The notes beneath the pieces are model-generated. The model did no database searches. It was not told where the DNA came from and was given only the letters and a program-made list of their open reading frames with translations. Below are positions 31,456 through 40,882 of a stretch of DNA of 56,435 bases, piece after piece. The stretch lies in the NCBI GenBank assembly GCA_029298735.1, contig JANSLP010000215.1, forward strand, positions 1 to 56,435. The letters run 5' to 3'. Source of the DNA: Ophiostoma sp. CBS 140.51 (taxonomy: Eukaryota; Ascomycota; Sordariomycetes; Ophiostomatales; Ophiostomataceae). The position numbers and the translations under genes are program-made. How positions within the stretch are numbered: the first letter of the stretch is position 1; each line of letters starts with the position of its first letter.

Positions 31456-33606
31456 ATGGCCAAGGATAAGAAGGCTAAGAGCGACGGCAAAAAGGCCAAG
31501 GCGGCCGAAAAGAAGCAGAAGCAGGCATCCAAGGCCGAGAAGAAGGCCAAGGTCAAGAACGCCAAGCAAGACGGCAGCGATGCTGAAGACGTCGACCTCG
31601 ACCAGGTGCTGGAGGAATACCGGCGGCAGCAAGAGCTGTTCCTCAAGGTTACCGAGACTGTCGCCGAGGGCCCCCCGCGGGCACGCGCGGCCGCCTGTTT
31701 CCTAGCATCGCCAGCCAATGCTAACCAGCTGCTGTTGTTCGGCGGCGAGTACTTCAACGGCGCGCTGGCGACCTTCTTCAACGACCTGCACATTTACTAC
31801 ATTGACCGTGACGAGTGGCGCACAGTGACGTCGCCCAACACACCTCTGCCACGGTCGGGCCACTCGTGGTGCCGCGGCGGCAACATGAGCAATTCCGTCT
31901 TTCTTTTTGGGGGTGAATTCAGCTCGCCCAAGCAGGGCACGTTCTACCACTACAACGACTTTTGGCGGCTGGACCCCGCGGCACGCGAGTGGACAAAGCT
32001 CGACACCAAGGGCAAGTCGCCGCCCGCCCGCAGCGGGCACCGCATGACATACTTTAAAAACTACATTGTGCTGTTTGGCGGGTTCCAGGACACGGCGAAC
32101 CAGACACGGTACCTGGCAGACCTGTGGCTGTACGACACGGCCAACTTTGTGTGGTTTAACCCGGCACTGCCACCCGCACAGCTCAAGCCCGATGCGCGGT
32201 CGTCGTTTACACTGCTGCCGCACGAGCAGGGCGCCGCCTTGTACGGCGGCTTCTCGCGTGTCAAGGCGAACGCGAACCCGGGAGGTGGCGGTAAGGGTGG
32301 CGGCGGTGGCGGAAAAACGGCGATGAAGGCCGTTGTGCACCAGGACTGCTTCTACCTGCGCATCATACCGCCGCCGGCGACGGCTGCACCTGGCACGGCA
32401 CCTGTGGTCCGCTGGGAACGCCGCAAGAAGCCGGCCAATGCGCCCAACCCGACACGGGCAGGTGCCACGATGGCCTACCACCGTGGCCGCGGCATCATGT
32501 TTGGCGGTGTGCACGACGTCGAAGAGAGCGAAGAAGGACTGGATAGCGAGTTCTTCAACCAGCTGTTTGCATGGAACATTGAGCGCAACCGGTTCTTCCC
32601 GCTGGCCCTGCGCAAACCGCGTGCGGCAGCCAAGAAGGCAGCTGGTGGTGGCAACGAACAGCGTGTCGGCCGTCGCAACCGTGCAGCGGCCAATGAAGAG
32701 GAGCTCCTGAAACAACTGGCTGCTCTCGAGGCGACGAGCAAAAAGAAGGACGGCGACGACGACGATGACAGCAGCGACGAAGACGCCATGGATGTTGACA
32801 AGAAGGCGGCCGAAGAGGAAGAGAAATCCCCAGCGCGGCAGATGCCCGTGTCCATGGAGATGCCTCATGCACGGTTCAACTCTTTACTGGCCGTGCAGGG
32901 CGATGTGCTCTACATGTACGGCGGCACGTACGAAAAGGACGACCGCGAGTTTACGTTTGACGACATGCACGCCGTGGATCTGGGGAAGATGGACGGCTGC
33001 AAGGAGGTGTTTAGCCGGCCCATGGACGATGCCTGGTACGAGTCGGAAGACGAGGAGGATGACGAAGATATGGACGAGTACGAAGATGAAGAGGAAGAAG
33101 ACGAGGATGTCGAGATGGAGGACGAGGGCGTGCCCAAGAAGTTTACTCCCAGCTCGCGGAAGAAGAACAAGGGCGGTGATGCTACTGAAGCATCTGATAC
33201 TGCTTCCACAGCGGACTCAGAGACACCCGCATCGTCTGCTGCTTCTACGGCCGACTCGGAAGACACGGAAGCTACAGAGGCCGATACGCCTGTTGACGAC
33301 GGCCTTCCTCATCCTCGCCCCTTCGAGTCTCGCCGCGACTTCTTCAACCGCACATCCAACGAGTGGCAAGAGATTTTGATGACACAGCTGCGGTGGAAGA
33401 ACATCAAGGTAGAGTCGATGCTGGTCAAGGAGATCAAGACTAAGGCCTTTGAGCTGAGTGAAGAGAAGTGGTGGGACTGCCGCGAAGAGATTACAGCCTT
33501 GGAGGACGAGCAGGAGGCGGCCGGTATTGGCGAGGTTGTGTCCCTGGCGGACCGCGAGGGTGGCGGAGGCGGCAGCGGAGGTGGCGGTGCTGCGCGGAGA
33601 CGGTAG
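31456..33606 (+). CDS. Kelch-repeat protein, Kel3/KLHDC4-like
   Basis: Single exon, 716 residues, from ATG 31456. An in-frame upstream codon at 31369 would add 29 residues but lacks similarity. The order is a Lys/Ala-rich N-terminus (MAKDKKAKSDGKKAKAAEKK), then kelch blades with the family phrases LLLFGGEYFNG, PLPRSGHSW, VFLFGGEFSSP, PPARSGHRM and IVLFGGFQD. A last blade DVLYMYGGTYEKDD follows a Gly-rich insert and an acidic insert. The conserved C-terminal block PRPFESRRDFFNRTSNEW to EEKWWDCREEITALE is the DUF4110 region that accompanies kelch repeats in KLHDC4/Kel3 orthologues. The family is cytoplasmic or nucleolar and poorly understood. Very long acidic tracts near residues 430-460 and 530-560 may be disordered protein-binding regions. 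Confidence 0.93.
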   Translation: MAKDKKAKSDGKKAKAAEKKQKQASKAEKKAKVKNAKQDGSDAEDVDLDQVLEEYRRQQELFLKVTETVAEGPPRARAAACFLASPANANQLLLFGGEYFNGALATFFNDLHIYYIDRDEWRTVTSPNTPLPRSGHSWCRGGNMSNSVFLFGGEFSSPKQGTFYHYNDFWRLDPAAREWTKLDTKGKSPPARSGHRMTYFKNYIVLFGGFQDTANQTRYLADLWLYDTANFVWFNPALPPAQLKPDARSSFTLLPHEQGAALYGGFSRVKANANPGGGGKGGGGGGKTAMKAVVHQDCFYLRIIPPPATAAPGTAPVVRWERRKKPANAPNPTRAGATMAYHRGRGIMFGGVHDVEESEEGLDSEFFNQLFAWNIERNRFFPLALRKPRAAAKKAAGGGNEQRVGRRNRAAANEEELLKQLAALEATSKKKDGDDDDDSSDEDAMDVDKKAAEEEEKSPARQMPVSMEMPHARFNSLLAVQGDVLYMYGGTYEKDDREFTFDDMHAVDLGKMDGCKEVFSRPMDDAWYESEDEEDDEDMDEYEDEEEEDEDVEMEDEGVPKKFTPSSRKKNKGGDATEASDTASTADSETPASSAASTADSEDTEATEADTPVDDGLPHPRPFESRRDFFNRTSNEWQEILMTQLRWKNIKVESMLVKEIKTKAFELSEEKWWDCREEITALEDEQEAAGIGEVVSLADREGGGGGSGGGGAARRR

Positions 33607-33954
33607 ACAGAGAACGATCTGGAAATACCTATGGTTTTTTATAAAAGTTTATTTTGAATATGAAAAAAATCAAAGAGTGAGGTTGTTGATGTTGATATGT
33701 AATGCCCTGGAGTTTAATTTTATAGCGACCATTTAATGTGAATTACAGGGTGATAAAGTGCAGATTTGGTGCACGCAAGCTTAAGTGGCAGCACGTGCTC
33801 AGGCGTTACGGGGATCGCCACTGCGCGACAGAGAGTGAAGAAAACGCGTAATTGCCTGATCTGACACGGGACGAATGTCGAACTTTTCAGAATCAGAATC
33901 AGATTCTTCACAATTTTGTGTCAACTTCTATATCGACACCCACACACACTCAAA
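33607..33954. other. 3' flank of kelch gene and promoter of the Wss1-like gene
   Basis: A 348-bp intergenic stretch between co-oriented genes. AT-rich 3' flank first, then a short leader. No gene is seen. Confidence 0.55.
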
Positions 33955-35710
33955 ATGCCCGTCGGCATCCAGAGGCTCAACGCCCGGCGGTCACAGCCAA
34001 ACCCGCACATTGTCTTTATCAAGCCGCTCAAAGGACCCGATGAAGAAGTCGCCCGCCAGTTTCTCGAGCGCATTGCGGCTCAGTGTGGTAGGTCTCCCAG
34101 CGTTCTATTGAAATGAGAGCCACCGCTAACAGACAGTCCCCATCATGCGCGACCATCATCTCAGTGTCATGACCCTCGAAGAGTACGAGCCCAATCGCGA
34201 TTTTGTCGGGCGCAACTTCAACGCCGGCGAAGTCATTCAGCTCGTCTTGAAAGCCCATGGGTCCCGTCGCTGGCTGCCATTCCAGTACGTCCAGATGGTC
34301 ATGATGCACGAACTCGCACATTGCCGCCAGATGAACCATTCGCGGGCGTTTTGGAGCGTGCGGGATGCGTATGCAGCGCAGATGCGGCGGTTGTGGGCAG
34401 ACCGGTACACTGGCGAAGGCCTCTGGGGCCGCGGCGCCAAGCTGGGCACAGCCGCCGATGGTGGCCCGCCAATGTACGAGCGAAATGTAGCCTTACCGGG
34501 TGAAAAAGGCGACGACGGTGTTCTGCTCGAACACTTGTGCGGTGGAACGTACCAGTCGCGGAAAGGCCGCAAACGGAAAGTGAAGCCGACACTGACCTAC
34601 CGAGAACGCGAAGACCGACGGATTCGACGCAAGTTTGGTGTCAATGGTGTGGCCCTGGGCGACGATCTGGAAGAACGGGCGAAACTGGATACACAGAGTT
34701 CTGGGAATAGTAGTAAAACTGCAGGCAAACAAACGACGCTGAGTGGCGGCAAGGTCAGCATACAAAAAGGAAAGACGGCAGGACCTCTTGCTGGAGCAAG
34801 CAAAGCGGAACAGAAGCGTCTGGCTACGAAGCCAAGGGTGGCTGTCAGCAAACGTGGTCGTGAACTACGTGCGGCGGCAGCTTTAGCCAGGTTCGAGCAA
34901 AATACAACGGCAAAGAAAGAGGAAGAGGAGGAAGCGAGCTGCGTCAAAGACGAGATTGAAGAGATAAAGCGAGAGGAGGATGGATACGAGATTGACCTCA
35001 CTACGGACAGCGACATCGAAGAGGTGGAATACGAAGACGATCCTGACCAGCCCACACTTGCCGGCCCAGACGCTGTTGACATTGATGGTTCACAGTTGCT
35101 GGATGGTAGCGGAGGTAGTATGGTCCGAGTGTGCGAGGGTGAAGACGTGGGAGACGACTCGGATGCAAAGAGAGAGATGCGCGAGCTGATGGGGAGCTGG
35201 GGAGGTGACAGCACACAGAAGACGGCGGAGGCACCGGCTCAGGAGAAGACGGCAACATCTGCAGCACCAACGGCACCCAAGTTTCAGGCCAAGCCAACAA
35301 GTCGGCCAGCACCTTCATCTGCCATAATACCGAGCCGTGCCCCAAAACAAGAGACTGTCAAAGGCGAGAAGCGGGAGGTTTCTCTGTCCCAGATTCCACG
35401 ATTCAGTCCTGCAGAACGATCACGACCAGAAGCTGCACCATCGCGGCCAGCACCTGCCGCACCTCCTGCTCCACCACCAGCAGCACCTCCTGCTCCACCA
35501 CCAGCAGATGGAAACTGCCCTGTCTGCAGCTTTGCTAATGGCGAACAGGCCATTACCTGCATGGTATGCAGCCATGTCCTTCATGCCGACGCTGTACCGG
35601 GAGCATGGCGCTGCCAGAGCGACACTTGCCGAGCTAGCCAAGGCGTACGGTTTCTGAATGCTGGTGACTGCGGTGTATGTGGTGTCTGTGGCCAGCGGAA
35701 GGGGCAGTAA
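33955..35710 (+). CDS. WLM-domain metalloprotease, Wss1-like DNA-protein crosslink repair protease
   Basis: Spliced gene, join(33955..34087, 34137..35710), 568 residues. A 49-nt intron after codon 44 joins MPVGIQRLNARR to the catalytic part. The WLM domain contains HELAHCRQMNH (His102, Glu103, His106, His112), the zinc site of SprT-like proteases. Further on, IDLTT at about 330 within an acidic stretch is a plausible SUMO-interacting motif. Two zinc fingers sit at the C-terminus: one with Cys505/508/519/522 (C-x2-C-x10-C-x2-C) and one with Cys537/542/556/559, preceded by a Pro/Ala linker. Known Wss1 cleaves proteins crosslinked to DNA and binds SUMO and Cdc48. Two RanBP2-like fingers, as in many filamentous fungi, are a difference from the short yeast protein. 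The gene converges on VPS71. Confidence 0.93.
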
Positions 35711-35886
35711 GAAGAGTTCACGACGTTATGATATACCAAAAAGGACATGAATATAGATATAGATTGCAATATTTCAAACTAAATGACAAGGAGGGCCCAA
35801 CCAAGGCCCCCGGGTATCTCTTTTACTGTTACTTTTCCCCAATAACGCCATAATAATATGATATACACCTCCCACACACACAAACC

Positions 35887-37011
35887 CTATAAACCATACC
35901 GCGTCACACACTCTTCCCGGTGCAGCTCCAGACAGTCCAAAGCACACACTGGCGTGCCGCACTTAGTGCACTTGACTCGGCCCCAGTAGCCGCAAATATC
36001 GCAAAACACACGCGTCGGGTAGCGTTGGTCTTCGTCAAAGCCGGCGCGGGCATCAGGGTAGGTTAATGGAGGGCCCTGCACAAGGCCACGAAGCTCGTCA
36101 TCCGTAGGCAGTGGCGGCATGCCGCTGATGAGGAGAGGGTCGTTGTCGAGCGGGTGTGGTGGTGGCCTGGGTCCATTGTATGGGAGGAGAATGGAAGAGG
36201 TGGGTGCAGACTCCTGTTTGACATCTTGTGCCTTGTCATTGTCTTCTGCTGTATCAGTCGGTGTCCCCGGCGCATCCGTCATCGGTGTGTCGATGGGCGT
36301 AGGCGTTACCGCCGATGTTGATCGTCGTGAAGAAGAGCCGCCCCGTCGTGAATCCTTCTTAGCGTCCTTTTTTGGTGCTGGCCGTCTGCTGTTGCTTTTT
36401 CCACTCGGTGTCGCCGCTGTTGATGCTGCCGCCTTTCCACTCGACGCATCGTTGTTATTGAAGTTGTCTTTGTGGTTATGGTTATGGTACAGATGAGGAT
36501 TCGCTTCGTGCAGCGCCGTCAGAGCGACAAAGTCGTCCAAGTGGTTGGCAAACGATTTTTGGGATGCCAGGATCTTGCGCACGTTCGGCGTGTACTTGTT
36601 CTGGGCCTTGATAGCTTTCGCTGGAATCGGGATCTGGTTGTCGCGTCCAGCGTTTGCCGCAGCACCGCCATCACGGTCCAATAGCTCCAACTCTTTGCGC
36701 AGCTTCGTCTCTTGTCGCGATGTGAGGTGCGAGAAGAGGGCGACGGACGATCCCGCGGCGGCGGCTCCGCCCTGGTTGCGTGTCGACCGTTTGCGGGGGT
36801 TTTTGGATGCCGCGCCACCTGCACCGCCTGCGCCTGATGCACCACCGGCCGCAGCTGCTGCTCCGGCTGCACTGTTGGCGGCGGCGGCAGCGGCCATGGC
36901 AGCGGCATAGCCTGGAGGCACATTGCGACTGCTGTTGTCGGGCACATAGGCCCAGCCTGGCGCGACGGCGCGGCGCTGGCTGGCGACCTCGACGACGCCA
37001 AAGTTGTCCAT
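35887..37011 (-). CDS. VPS71: Vps71/Swc6-like subunit of the SWR1 chromatin remodeller
   Basis: Single exon, 374 residues. The C-terminal HIT-type zinc finger has Cys337, Cys340, Cys348, Cys351, Cys356, Cys360, His364 and Cys368 (CDICGYWGRVKCTKCGTPVC). Before it is the Vps71-typical segment with PNVRKILASQKSFANHLDDF. The N-terminus begins DNFGVVEVASQRRAVAPGWAYVPD, also typical. A low-complexity Ala/Gly stretch separates the two parts. Swc6 belongs to the SWR1 complex that swaps H2A for H2A.Z in nucleosomes. The gene is convergent with the Wss1-like gene (176 nt between stops). Confidence 0.92.
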   Translation of the reverse strand: MDNFGVVEVASQRRAVAPGWAYVPDNSSRNVPPGYAAAMAAAAAANSAAGAAAAAGGASGAGGAGGAASKNPRKRSTRNQGGAAAAGSSVALFSHLTSRQETKLRKELELLDRDGGAAANAGRDNQIPIPAKAIKAQNKYTPNVRKILASQKSFANHLDDFVALTALHEANPHLYHNHNHKDNFNNNDASSGKAAASTAATPSGKSNSRRPAPKKDAKKDSRRGGSSSRRSTSAVTPTPIDTPMTDAPGTPTDTAEDNDKAQDVKQESAPTSSILLPYNGPRPPPHPLDNDPLLISGMPPLPTDDELRGLVQGPPLTYPDARAGFDEDQRYPTRVFCDICGYWGRVKCTKCGTPVCALDCLELHREECVTRYGL

Positions 37012-37652
37012 CGGCGTGGTTGTGTGAGGGAGGAATCGATGGAGAGTGAGGGCCGTGGAGAGGGGGCTGTCGTGGAGCTGTTGATGTCGTCGATGTTGGT
37101 GGGAGAAATAAATTTGGAGTAGAAAGTCACCGTGGTGGTTTTAGACGTGTGAAAGTTTAGATAGGTCTTCAGGAACCACCGATTTTGGGGCAACGGAACC
37201 ACTCGCTCTGATTAGCTGAAAGCTAAGAAAAGGTACCTTAATATTGTATACAACTACAGCCAATTTTCAAGTATCGGACCAAACACTGTTATCTTTTATT
37301 ACGTGGAGTTTATCGCCAGCACAATACCAGCCCCGAGGCCGTTAATTCTACAACGCGATATTCAGCTTGACGGCTTAGTGCTTTACGGACCATAAAGGCG
37401 TTCTTTGAACGTCTTTTTGGAAACAGCCTGCGTTGCATTTTTTCACGCTGGACATCTTAAAACTAAGAATATGTTTTGAATGAAAATAGTAGTGTACAGA
37501 CGTCTATAAACCCCGTGCTCTCCGCCGCCCAAATGTACAATCTGGTCCTGATGTGCCCTGCTTCTGCCCAATTAAACAGACCACAGCCGCCTTCATGACA
37601 AGATACCGTTGTCCAGTCCTGTCCCACAGCGTATATTTCCACAGCTGCTGCT
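37012..37652. other. VPS71 promoter and 3' flank of the mitochondrial protein gene
   Basis: 641 bp between two minus-strand genes. No coding sequence is recognised. Confidence 0.5.
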
Positions 37653-38372
37653 TTACTTCTTCTGGACCTTGTCCTCGAGCGTCGCCAGGTGAGAGCTGAG
37701 CTGCTGGGTAGCTCTTTGGAGAGTCTGTAAAGAAGAGAGTGGTTAGCCTCAGAATAGCCTTCATGGACTGAAAGAAGAGGAGAGAGTATGAGAAGAGAAG
37801 GTAATGGAAGTGAAGTCGGAGCACGCAATAGAGGGTAGGACGGCATATCAAGGGAGCACACGATGTAGAGGCACTCGGAACAAGACAAAAAGAGAAATAG
37901 ACCAAACCACTTGATTTTTTCCAGAAGAGAGGGTTCCGCTTGGAGTCCGGCATTCCGAGAGTGGGAGAGGTGACATGAAGAGTAAAAAAGAGAAAAAAAG
38001 AGAGGCTGGGTATAGAAAAGAGATAAAGAAAGAAGGGAACGTCATATGCAGACACGCACGTAGATATCCTCAGTCAGCTGGTCGTTGGACGCCTTGTATT
38101 CCGTGAGCACGTAGTAGTACACGCCCGCACCGGTCAGTGTCGCGCCGAGAAGGAAGCCGAAGAGACTGAGAAGTTAGCAGTGAAGAATCAAATTGAGTAG
38201 AGTGAGAGAAGACGTACCCTCCCCGGAACGCGCCGACTGGCTTGCGCGCCGGCAGCGGTGCCACCTCGGCGAACCGCCGAGCCGACGTCTGGAAGCTGCG
38301 TGTGGGGGAAGCAGCGACAGGCGACGCGGCCGCACGCGATACGGAGCGCAGGAGCATTGTTCTTGAAGCCAT
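37653..38372 (-). CDS. Small mitochondrial single-pass membrane protein, conserved in filamentous fungi
   Basis: Spliced gene, complement(join(37653..37724, 38060..38165, 38218..38372)), 110 residues. Introns are 52 and 335 nt, the second much longer than any other in the window. All junctions keep frame. The N-terminus (MASRTMLLRSVSRAAASP) is Arg/Ser/Ala-rich with no acidic residue, a classical mitochondrial presequence. GLFGFLLGATLTGAGVYYYV forms one transmembrane span near residues 52-71. A short helical tail ends in LATLEDKVQKK, a possible coiled coil. I recall this layout from uncharacterised fungal mitochondrial proteins, but I cannot name a function. It is probably in the inner membrane. 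Confidence 0.78.
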
Positions 38373-39358
38373 TGTGAAGTTGAGAGTTTGAGGTTGGAGG
38401 CTAAAGGGCGAGAATCGTGACGTGTTTTGTCCCGAAGACAAGTTGGGCGCAAACGAGGGGATAGGGAGAGGAAAATATCGTAGGGAATGTCGGTAATGAA
38501 GGGCAGCTGGGCTGTCGCTGTCGTCGGTGGCAAGGTCGCGTGGTTGAGGAGATCGGGTCGTGGATTGTTGGTTGGGTTTCGATTGTCACTTGCTTTCGTC
38601 TGATTTGACGCAAGTCGGACAGTGGAATTAGCTCGAACTGCGCGGCAATGGCGTTCCTGCTTTTTTTGCGGGCGCTTTTGCTTGACCTTGCTACTGTGGG
38701 TTTAGTAAAGTGGGCGGTGTGAACGGGCAGAATCGGGACGACAGCTGCCAAACGCCATCTCCAAGGGACGGAGTCGAGGAACAGCATATCGCAAACAGAC
38801 TTGCCTGATGTTCCGGATATCTACGGCAACTTTATGCGAGTGAATCAGGAACACCAATACTAATGACATAATTCATTGAGTAGGTCGTTGTAATTTATCA
38901 AATTTTATGAAAGAACGCAAAGTCAATCTTCTCGCGAGTGTCATCTAAATAACAGACGAAACCGAAAACGGAAAATAAAATATCAAGCGCAAACAAGTGC
39001 AAACGCAAATCGCAAAAGCCTCCAGCTAGAGGACAAAATCGTGACTGAAATAACCAAACTGTCTCTTCTCTTCTCTTTCCTGTTTCCAAGACAGGCAGAG
39101 TCAGATAAAACTAATAACTATAACCTGACAAATCAGGTGTAATCGCTCCTTCCGCCCTCCTCCTCCAATCTTTCATCGTCGACCATCCCGTCTCGTGGGG
39201 GTCTTTTCGTATTCTTTTTGTTGTGTTTTTACAAGGTGTATTTTTTTTAATTGAATTCAAGGGTCTCTTAAAACTTTTTCGTGGAGCATCGTACAAGGGG
39301 AATAAGGGAAGCAAAAACCGTCGTCGTCGTCACAAGATTGTTGGGATCAAGGGCGCAT
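38373..39358. other. Promoter of mitochondrial protein gene and 3' flank of PDI1
   Basis: 986 bp with no recognised gene. The PDI1 side is AT-rich (39.1-39.35 kb) with possible poly(A) signals for the minus-strand gene. Confidence 0.5.
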
Positions 39359-40882
39359 CTACAGCTCGTCGTGCTTGCTCTTCTCCTCCTTGGCCTCCTC
39401 CGTCTTGGTCGACGAGGAAGCAGACGTTGCGCTGCTCTCCGAAACATCCTCCTCAGCCGGGATCGGCTCGGCCTCGTACTTGCCGTTCTCCTTGATGAAC
39501 TTGATCAGGTCCTCAACAGTGCGCGAGCCAGAGTAGGTGACGGGCTCGTCCTTGTTGCCGGCGGGGAACAGCTTGATGGTGGGGAAGCCTTGGATCTCAT
39601 CGGGGACATCGTTGGCCGTGGCGTCAACCTTGGCAATCACAACCTTGTCCTTGAACTCAGACGCAGCGTACTGAGCGGCCAGGTCGTCGTACTTAGGGGC
39701 CAGAGCCTTGCAGTGACCGCACCACGGGGCGTAGAACTCAACCAGGACATCCTTGGTGTCGTCCAGGACAATGTCGTTGTAGTTCTTAGCAACGACAATG
39801 GTCACACCCTCCTGCTTCTCGGGAATCGGCTCCGACTTGATGCTGGGCTCGACCTTGCCGGCGACGAAGTCGTCAACAAACTTCTTGATCGCAGCCTTGG
39901 TGATCTTGGTCTCAATGTCGAAGGGGAACTTCTGGTTCTTGACCGTCTCCTGGATGGCGAACGAGGGGAACTTGTCGGTAGGCAGGTTCAGGTTGGCGGC
40001 GTGGGCACCGAAAGCCTTAGCGTCAATGGTCGCGAAGTTGATCACGCCACGGTGGGCCTCGGCAATGGGCTTCAGCTCATCAGCCAGCTCCTTGCGCTCC
40101 TCAGCGGTGTCGGCGAAGATGTACGCCAGGGGGATACCGGCCGACATGTAGTCGGAGTAGGTTTCAGGGCCGACCTCGCCGATCAGAGGGGTGGCGGCGG
40201 TCTTGGCGAACTTCTCAATAGCGGCGTCATCAAACTTCTCAGTGAAGACAGCCTTGCCATCGTCAAAGTCCTTGTACAGGACAATCGAGGGGAAGGTGAT
40301 ACCCTCAGCCTCAGCGAGCTCGGCGTCGCTGCTAGCACCGAAGGGGTAGTTGTCACGCAGCTTCTCGGCGACCTTGGTGAAGGTCTCGTTGGAGGTCTTG
40401 TCGTCGGCCTTGAAGTAGGCAACCAGGACGACCTTGTCAGCCTTCTTGAACTCTTCGAGGTTGTCTTTGGTGACGGTCGAGACAGCGGGCAGCGACTGCT
40501 TGATCATGTATGAGGTAATGGCAGCAGCCTTGCGCTGGCCCTTGTAGGCGCTGACGTTGTCGGTGCCGCGGAACACCTTGAGCGTCGGGTAGCCCTCAAC
40601 GCCGTACTGTTGGCACAGCTCGGCCTCCTCTGTGCAGTCGATCTTGGCCAGTTTGATGTTCTTCTCCTTGAGGGTCGTGGCAGCCTCCTCGTACTCGGGA
40701 GCCAGAGCCTTGCAGTGGCCGCACCACGGGGCAAAGAACTCGGCGAGCACAATCTCGTTGGCCTTGACAAACTCCTCGAAGGTGTCGGTCTTGAGCTGGT
40801 GGACGTCCGACACGTCAGCGCCGGACACGAGGGTCGTGCCGAAGGCCACAAGGGCCATTATCAAGGACTTTGAGTACTTCAT
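39359..40882 (-). CDS. PDI1: Protein disulfide-isomerase (Pdi1)
   Basis: Single coding exon, 507 residues, the usual length. A signal peptide (MKYSKSLIMALVAFGTTLVSG) leads to thioredoxin domain a with active site CGHC at 54-57, then domains b and b' without active sites. Domain a' follows with CGHC at 388-391, then an acidic tail ending in the ER-retention signal HDEL. The enzyme forms and shuffles disulfides in secreted proteins in the ER lumen. A 185-nt intron may lie in the 5' leader (donor GTAAGT at 41072, acceptor CAG ending 40888). This would place the transcription start in the pyrimidine-rich region further upstream. The neighbourhood holds several other secretory-pathway genes. Confidence 0.97.
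   Translation of the reverse strand: MKYSKSLIMALVAFGTTLVSGADVSDVHQLKTDTFEEFVKANEIVLAEFFAPWCGHCKALAPEYEEAATTLKEKNIKLAKIDCTEEAELCQQYGVEGYPTLKVFRGTDNVSAYKGQRKAAAITSYMIKQSLPAVSTVTKDNLEEFKKADKVVLVAYFKADDKTSNETFTKVAEKLRDNYPFGASSDAELAEAEGITFPSIVLYKDFDDGKAVFTEKFDDAAIEKFAKTAATPLIGEVGPETYSDYMSAGIPLAYIFADTAEERKELADELKPIAEAHRGVINFATIDAKAFGAHAANLNLPTDKFPSFAIQETVKNQKFPFDIETKITKAAIKKFVDDFVAGKVEPSIKSEPIPEKQEGVTIVVAKNYNDIVLDDTKDVLVEFYAPWCGHCKALAPKYDDLAAQYAASEFKDKVVIAKVDATANDVPDEIQGFPTIKLFPAGNKDEPVTYSGSRTVEDLIKFIKENGKYEAEPIPAEEDVSESSATSASSSTKTEEAKEEKSKHDEL

Noticed and set aside
31702..32868. 388-codon minus-strand open frame
   Set aside because: Antisense to the kelch gene. Codon bias of the real gene keeps it open.
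39281..40513. 410-codon plus-strand open frame
   Set aside because: It is antisense to PDI1. The Val/Leu/Gly-rich translation reflects GC-rich third positions of the real gene, and the opposite frame has two CGHC sites and HDEL.
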